Program-made: the position numbers and the translations under genes
In this document: piece after piece, positions 58,420-64,000 of the stretch
Layout: the number at the start of each line of letters is the position of its first letter
How positions within the stretch are numbered: position 1 is the first letter of the stretch
Origin: Calamus simplicifolius
Taxonomy: Eukaryota > Streptophyta > Magnoliopsida > Arecales > Arecaceae
Reading direction: 5' to 3'
Length of the DNA: 64,000 nt
Assembly (NCBI GenBank): GCA_900491605.1
Contig: UESW01005048.1
Coordinates: 223,909 to 287,908, forward strand
The notes under the pieces: generated by a model
Told to the model about the DNA's origin: nothing
The model's input: the letters and a program-made list of their open reading frames with translations, nothing else
Databases searched by the model: none

Positions 58420-59180
58420 AATTTCTTTCTCTAAAAGGGATCTAGAAGGGGTAGTTAACAAACATGATGATAGCATCGTCGTGTCTATGACGATCGCGAA
58501 GCATCCATAAAATGAATTTTAGTTGACAGTAGGAGCTCTGTTGATGTTTTGTGATACGATGCCTTTGTTCGGATGAATTTGTCTCATAGTTTCCTTCAAC
58601 CCGTCACCACGCCCTTGATGGGTTTTACTGGAGACTCTGTAAGGGTCGAGGGAGAGATCACTCTCCCTGTCATAGCCGGGACTTCACCGTGTCAGAGCAT
58701 GGTTCTCATGAACTTTCTAGTAGTTTGGATCCCACTGGCCTACAACGCCATCCTTGGGAGATCCGATTTGAACCTTTTGGATGTTGTTATCTCCACCAAA
58801 AGACTACTCGTAAAGTTTCCTACCGGCGAGGAAGTTGGGGAGATGAGGGTGGAGCAGAGCCCACTACCACTCTACTACTACTAGGCCCCTAGTCCACAGG
58901 GGGCGGTGTCGGCAACAGCACCCAAGCCGCTCGACCTCCGAGACTTGAAGAGGAGAGGGGAGCCAGTCGAGCACCTGTTGACTTTTCCATTGGGGGAGGA
59001 CCTGACGAGGACCATCCTGGTGGGAGCTCTACTTTCGGAGGAGGCGTATGATCAGCTTCTTGCTTTCCTACAAGCCAACTCCAACATCTTTGCATGGTCA
59101 TCGTCCGATATGCCGGGTATCCCTGAGGAGGTAATTACTCATCAACTCAGTATCAAATCGGGGTGCTGGCCTGTCTAGCA
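58420..59180 (+). pseudogene. pol: G3 pol: aspartic protease region
   Basis: The protease releases mature Gag and Pol. The active-site region reads ILVDSRSSVDVL at about 58520-58556, where retroviral-type proteases have D-S/T-G-S; Gly is replaced by Arg and a TGA follows. The rest is readable: MNLSHSFLQPVTTPLMGFTG to NAILGRSDLNLL (58573-58790). The linker to RT (TFPLGEDLTRTILVGALLSE) is open to a TAG at 59176. Confidence 0.78.
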
Positions 59181-60480
59181 GAAGAAGAGAAGCTTCGCTC
59201 TAGACCGGCAGAAGGCCATTGACGAGGAGATCCGCAAGCTGAAGGCTGTAGGCCACATTCAAGAGGTCCATTACCCCGACTGGTTGGCCAATATCGTAAT
59301 GGTCTGCAAGGCTAACGGGAGCTGAAGGATGTGCGTAAATTTCATTGACCTCAATAAAGTATGCCCCAAGGACAGCTTTCCGTTGCCTCGAATTGACTAG
59401 CTGGTAGATGCTACGTCCGGTCACGAGACCCTTAGCTTCATGGATGCCTTCTTGGGTACAACCATATCAAGATGGACCCGACGGATGAGGAAGCTACCTC
59501 GTTTGTGACCGAGAAAGGGATATACTGCTACAAGGTGATGCCATTTGGATTGAAGAACACGGGGACCACTTACCAGAGGCTGATGAATAAAGTCTTTGAA
59601 GACCATATCGGATGCAACATGGAGGTGTACGTGGACGACATGCTAATCAAAAGTATCCATACCACTGACCATATTGCCGACCAGGCGGAGACCTTTGGTA
59701 AACTTCGCCAGTACCAGATAAAGCTAAACCCCCGTAAGTGCGCCTTCAGGGTGACAGCGGGCAAATTTCTGGGCTTCATGGTGATGCAGCGTGGGATCGA
59801 GGCAAACCCTGATAAGATCCGAGCCATCTTAGACATGAGGTCCTTGGTTAACAAGAAAGAGGTGCAGTGCTTGACTGGAAGGATGGCAGCCTTGAGCCAT
59901 TTTTTGTCCAAGTCTGCGGAGAGGTGTTTGGCTTTCTTTAAGGCGCTGCACAAAGTCAATGGCTTTGAGTGGACGAGGGAGTGCCAAAAGGCCTTCAAGA
60001 GGTTAAAAGAGTTCTTCTCTACCCCGCCATTGTTATCCAAGCCAAGGGGCAGGGAGGAGCTCCTCCTGTACCTTGCGGCCTCCCCCGAGGCTATCAGCTC
60101 CGTGCTTGTTCGCATGGACGCTGACGGAACACAAAAGCTAGTGTACTACACCAGTTAGGTGCTTTATGACGTGGAGACTAGATACTCCATAGTTGAGAAG
60201 ATTATTTTTGCTTTGATCGTCTCGCCCAGTGCTTCAGGCCCTATTTCCAAGCTCACCCGATCGTGGTGGTCATGGATCAACTACTCAAGGCAATCCTTTC
60301 TCGTCCTGATACCTCTAGCCGACTGGCAAAGTGGGCACTTAAGCTGGAAGAATTCGACCTATCGTTTCGACTCAGGTCGGCTATGAAGTCTCAGGTCTTA
60401 GCAGATTTCTTGGTCAAGTGCACATGTACTGAAGAGCATCCAAAGGAGCGCCATGCAAACCCTTCGGACACTACAACCGA
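59181..60480 (+). pseudogene. pol: G3 pol: reverse transcriptase and RNase H
   Basis: RT motifs: DEEIRKLKAVGHIQEVHYPD, then RMCVNFIDLNKVCPKDSFPL, YKVMPFGLKNTGTTYQRLMN, and the catalytic MEVYVDDMLIKS at 59620-59655, followed by KLNPRKCAFRVTAGKFLGFM. The ordinary RNase H follows (PRGREELLLYLAASPEAISS to LAKWALKLEEFDL). Stops at 59325 (where a conserved Trp is expected), 59398 and 60156, plus frame changes near 59440 and 60230, disrupt it. YVDD itself is intact. Confidence 0.88.
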
Positions 60481-60905
60481 GGGAAGAGGGAAGGACTGGA
60501 TCTTTCATGTGGACGGAGCGTCAAATTCTCAAAGAAGCGGGATAGGCCTCATCCTAGCAAGTCCAGATAGAGTTTTGACTGAGTACGCCCTTCATTTTCT
60601 ATTCCCAGCCACAAACAATCAGGCTGAGTATGAAGCCTTACTGTCATGGATGAAATTGGCATGGGAGCTCGTGGTGAAATGCATTAGAGTTTTCATCGAT
60701 TCCCAGCTCGTCTCCAATCAAATCAAAGGGGAGTACGATGCTCGAGATCCTACCATGTCTCGTTACCTGAGTATGGTGCAGTCACAAGCCTTCCCCTTGG
60801 CCCACTTCAGTGTCAGTTACATCCCCCGGGGGGAGAACGCTAGAGCTGATGCTTTGTCCCGGCTAGCCACCTCGGCTGATGGGACCTTGGGGAGAACCTA
60901 CGTGG
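60481..60905 (+). pseudogene. pol: G3 pol: second (archaeal-type) RNase H
   Basis: WIFHVDGASNSQRSGIGLIL gives the first acidic residue. NNQAEYEALLSWMKLA gives Glu, IDSQLVSNQI gives Asp, and ENARADALSRLA closes the domain. A duplicated RNase H in this position is a hallmark of the Tat lineage. This block is fully open and lies in a 323-codon frame (60263-61234) that runs on into integrase. Confidence 0.87.
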
Positions 60906-60949
60906 AGCATCTGGAAGCCCCAAGCATTGACGCGGTAGAAGAATCCATG

Positions 60950-62190
60950 CCAGTCCACCAAGATCCTTCCTGGATGGATGCTTATATCCGATACTTCACC
61001 GCTGGCACCCTCCCAACCGACCCCACTGAAGCCAAGCTATTCAAGTGGCGAGTACCCGAATTCCTGATGCTCGACAGACAACTGTACCGAAGATCCTTCT
61101 CTCATCCTCTCCTCAAATGTGTTGGTCCCATAGACACCAACTATATCCTCCATGAGATCCATGAAGGTATTTGCGGAAACCACTTGGGGGGCAGAGCATT
61201 GTCACATAAGGCCCTACGCCAAGGCTACTACTAGCCTACCATGCGGGAAGACGCAACCGAGCTGGTCCAGAAGTGCGATAGTTGCCAACGACACGCCAAT
61301 GTACAGCGGCTGCCAACCTCTCAGCTGAGCCCCCTGTTGGCTCCATGACCTTTTGTCCAGTGGGGGATGGACATTTTGGGACCATTCTCTCCAGCTTCTG
61401 ACCAGCGAAAGTTTCTACTTGTTGCCATCGACTATTTCACTAAGTGGGTAGAGGCTAAAGAACTTGCAAAAATCACCGAAGCCAAGGTGAGAAACTTCTT
61501 TTGGAGATCTATTATCTGTCGGTTTGGACTACCCCATACCCTAGTTACCGATAATGGTCGACAGTTCGACAATGCTCCTTTCAAAGAGTTTTGTGCCGAA
61601 CTGGGCATATGTCAGAGGTTCACTTCTGTCGGTCATCCGCAAACAAATGGAGCGGTAGAAGTGACAAATCGAACCATCCTTCAAGGGCTTAGGACACGTC
61701 TAGATGATTTCAAAGGAAGATGGGTCGAGGAGCTCCTGAACGTGCTGTGGGAGTATCATACGATGCCCCAAACCCCCACGGAAGAAACTCCTTTCAGCCT
61801 TATGTTCGGATCGGAGGCAATCATCCCAGTGGAGATTGGCATCCCTAGTCCTCGGACACAATTGTATGATGAGGGGGACAATTTCAACCAGTTGAGAGCC
61901 AGCCTTGACCTCGTTGAAGAACTCCGCGATCGAGCATGACTCAAAATGGCTTCCTACCGACAAAGGATTGCAAGGTATTACAATGCCCGAGTTCATCCCA
62001 GAACATTCCTCCCTGAAGACTTGGTCCTCAGGCGAGCCAAAGTTTTCAAACCCACGGAGGGAGGAAAGCTGTCTCCCAATTGGGAAGGACCTTACCGAGT
62101 CACCGATGCACTTCATCGTGGAGCATACCGAATCGAATAACTGGATGGGAAACCTCATCCTCGCACTTGGAATGCGAACAACCTCCGTCG
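60950..62190 (+). pseudogene. pol: G3 pol: integrase
   Basis: Integrase inserts the cDNA. The HHCC zinc region reads ILHEIHEGICGNHLGGRALS to KCDSCQRHAN (61145-61300). The catalytic DDE core has MDILGPFSPA, VTDNGRQFDN and VEVTNRTILQGL (61367-61690), and the C-terminal part has GGKLSPNWEGPYRV (62060-62105). Stops fall at 61232 and 61347, both where Trp is expected from the family, and at 61937. The core domain frame 61367-61939 is 190 codons without a break. Confidence 0.88.
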
Positions 62191-62284
62191 GTATTATCAG
62201 TAAAGATATCAATATCATAAGCTTGAGCATGTTTACAAAAATAATATTTATTTTTTACTAACGAAAGTCTCTTCAAGCAATCTT

Positions 62285-62480
62285 ACTTCTTTAGCTCAAG
62301 CCTGACTTCGCGTCGGCACTCAAGCCCGACTCCACGTCGGCACTCAATCTCGATTCAACGTTGGCACTTTACCGACTCCATCGGTATTCATGTCTGACAC
62401 AGAATCGGTAGTTAAGCCCAACCCTACGTCGGCACTCAAGCTCAATTAAACTTTGGTACTCCAGCCCGGTTTCGTGTCGG
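62285..62480 (+). repeat. Hairpin repeat after G3 pol
   Basis: Six to eight degenerate units of about 30 bp with the form caagcccgactccacgtcgg plus cact. The best units fold as CCGAC-TCCAC-GTCGG. The position and motif match the array of G1 at 7741-8170. Confidence 0.7.
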
Positions 62481-62936
62481 TACACAAGCCTAGGTTGGAT
62501 CGGTGTTTGACTTGTTTCGGTCTCAATTTAAACCCCAAGGCTCTGGTCTTGACCTCTTCCACTTCTTGACTTTGGCCTCGATACCGAATCTTGACTCAAC
62601 TACGGCCTTGACCTAGCTACAGCCTGGGTTTCTACCTTGGCTTCTGCCTCATCTAACCCTAGCCACGGCTTCGGTTCCTAAGTTGAATCTACGATTTTGG
62701 CCCCGATGCCGGTTCTAGAATGAGCAAATTAATAGCAAATTTCGAAGATTTCAAAAGTTTCAATGATTGTAAAAGTCTTACAAAATTCCCGACTCTTGTC
62801 GGGCCTTATTACAAAAAAAAAGGGGAGACACTCAGGGCTCAGCCGATGCTGGACCATCATCCTCAGGAGCTTCGTCTGACTCCAGCTCCTCGATCCCCTC
62901 GAGACCGTAGAGTCTTCGTACTTTATTTTTGCAGTC
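62481..62936. other. G3 spacer between the repeat block and the antisense gene
   Basis: A T/C-rich stretch with cttgac/ggcctcg repeats, then AT-rich DNA. It probably holds the 3' untranslated part of the antisense gene. No other coding region was recognised. Confidence 0.4.
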
Positions 62937-63521
62937 CTAGAAGCCCCCATTATATGCAAAGGTAGTGGTCTCAGCCAGCTCCTCATCATAAATGTTGGAC
63001 TTCCTGAAGTTCTCTATGACCTCGGTGGCTTTCTTCTCTGCCGCAGCAACTTTTTCCTCGGTAGCCGCCACTGCCTCCTTCAAGTTGGTTATTTCGGCGT
63101 TGGATCGGTGAACGATCTCCTTGGCGTTCTCTGCCCGCTCCTCGACCGCTTTTATTTTGATGATGGCGAAGTGTAGCCGATTCTTCAGTATGAACACCTC
63201 TGACTCTGCCATCTTTTGCTTCTCCTCCGCTACCTTCTGTTTTTCCTCCGCCACCTGAGCATTATCGAGCTCATTGGCTGCTTGGCATTGAGCCACCTCA
63301 AGCACCTCCTCTGCCCTTTCAGCCCGGGCTAAATTCCTGAATTGGGCAGCCTCGGCTTCGGCCTCGACCCTTTGTGCCCGGGCCAGTTCAGCTTGGATCG
63401 CATCCAGAGCCACCTTGGCCTTTTCTGCTCTGGCTTGGGCTTGATTGGTGTCTTCTTGTGACTGGTCGAGGGTGGCCTCGGCCTGAGACAGGATGCCTCT
63501 GACTGCAGCCAAGGAATTCAT
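62937..63521 (-). CDS. G3 antisense ORF: coiled-coil protein (3' part)
   Basis: A 194-codon frame opposite to pol, from the ATG at 63521 (MNSLAAVRGILSQAEATL) to a stop at 62937. It is Ala/Glu/Gln/Lys-rich with long heptad-like stretches (QARAEKAKVALDAIQAELAR, VAEEKQKVAEEKQKMAES) and no Pro or Gly breaks, so a long coiled coil is predicted. Tat elements are known to carry antisense ORFs between pol and the 3' LTR whose role is unclear. This frame has no stop while pol has several. The frame is also open upstream of the ATG to a TAA at about 63567, so it may be an internal part of a spliced gene. Confidence 0.6.
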   Translation of the reverse strand: MNSLAAVRGILSQAEATLDQSQEDTNQAQARAEKAKVALDAIQAELARAQRVEAEAEAAQFRNLARAERAEEVLEVAQCQAANELDNAQVAEEKQKVAEEKQKMAESEVFILKNRLHFAIIKIKAVEERAENAKEIVHRSNAEITNLKEAVAATEEKVAAAEKKATEVIENFRKSNIYDEELAETTTFAYNGGF

Positions 63522-63594
63522 TGCATGTACAAGTGAATTATTCGGGTTAAGTGAAGAAAAATTCTTAAAACATTAACATTGAGGAAGGACTTAC

Positions 63595-64000
63595 CCAGAG
63601 GTGAGCCATGAATGCCTCGCGGAAGAAGACAGAGGTCCCTTGGTTCTGGAGGACTCTCTGAAGCTTAGGTACACATACTTGAGCCATCGTCTACTCGGCC
63701 CAACGGCTGTGGTGCAGAAGAATTGATTGGAAGGAAGGCGCGTTGGCCTCGTCTTCCTCCGCGGCACTGGCGGATGCTGGAGCCGCTGGCGCCGGGTCAG
63801 AGGCCAGCGGTGCCTCTTCCGTTGGCGCTTCAGCCTGTGGAGGCTCCTCGGCTGTCGCCTCTTCGATGGGTAGGGTGGCCTCTGGAGTCAGCCCTGTGAT
63901 CGAGGTGGTTGGCTCCACCCCGGGAGCGGCAGGCGGTGGTGGCGGGACTTCAGTCCTCTGTTCCGGAGGAGTATTGGTAAGGTCGATGGGGGATGGGGGT
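63595..64000 (-). CDS. G3 antisense gene, upstream part, runs off the window
   Basis: Open on the minus strand from the window edge to a TAG at 63691, then on in the same frame to 63595. It starts Pro-rich (DLTNTPPEQRTEVPPPP), then a Glu/Ala/Pro-rich segment, and after the TAG reads TMAQVCVPKLQRVLQNQG and FFREAFMAHLW. Directly after that comes GTAAGT (donor G at 63594), so splicing to the coiled-coil part is plausible. The obvious in-frame acceptor would leave only a 31-base intron, too short, so the join is unresolved. Confidence 0.45.

Larger units (their letters stand above)
56023..64000 (+). mobile_element. G3: Ty3/Gypsy Tat-lineage retrotransposon, 3' end outside the window
   Basis: 5' LTR 56023-56755, primer site, gag, pol (protease, RT, RNase H, archaeal-type RNase H, integrase), a hairpin repeat block, and an antisense gene that continues past 64000. 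The second RNase H and the antisense gene between pol and the 3' LTR are features of Tat elements. Several in-frame stops inactivate gag and pol. No 3' LTR is seen in the window. Confidence 0.88.

Overview
This is plant nuclear DNA. It is about 70% transposable elements around one recognisable host gene, an S-type (slow) anion channel of the SLAC1/SLAH family with spliced exons. The RNase H-bearing L1-type LINEs, the Copia elements primed by initiator-tRNA and the Ty3/Gypsy Tat-lineage elements all fit an angiosperm. A large-genome monocot is my guess, but the species cannot be fixed from sequence alone.

Layout, left to right. 158-4512 (-): decayed LINE (LINE-A). 5826-11504 (-): gag-only Gypsy/Tat element (G1) with a perfect 5-bp target duplication. 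12359-19096 (+): decayed Copia (C1). 22612-25184: 2.6-kb solo LTR with a perfect 5-bp target duplication and a WD40-like fragment inside. 25250-30720 (+): the SLAH gene, with a 5'UTR intron, five coding exons, one GC-AG intron and two disabling changes. 30720-35315: AT-rich DNA with two LINE pieces, one showing a 16-bp target duplication. 35316-43428 (+): non-autonomous Gypsy/Tat element (G2), mostly tandem repeats, including a 36-copy array of 49-bp units. 43446-48069 (+): decayed Copia (C2). 49671-about 55600 (-): near full-length LINE (LINE-B). 55604-55957: small inverted-repeat element. 56023 to beyond 64000 (+): Tat-lineage Gypsy (G3) with gag, protease, RT, two RNase H domains, integrase and an antisense gene.

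The most interesting theme is the Gypsy set. G1, G2 and G3 have unrelated LTR bodies, lengths and minisatellites. Yet all share a U5 box, a CA-GAT-TGGCrCGCC LTR/primer-site junction and a gag N-terminal motif, and G1 and G2 also share an almost identical polypurine tract. G1 and G2 lack pol and G3 has it, although its pol is now broken. This looks like an autonomous family and its gag-only or gag-remnant parasites, which use the space freed by pol for hairpin-forming GC-rich arrays. G1 and G3 carry a related CCGAC-N5-GTCGG hairpin repeat at the equivalent 3' position. No CRISPR array, rRNA or convincing tRNA was seen.
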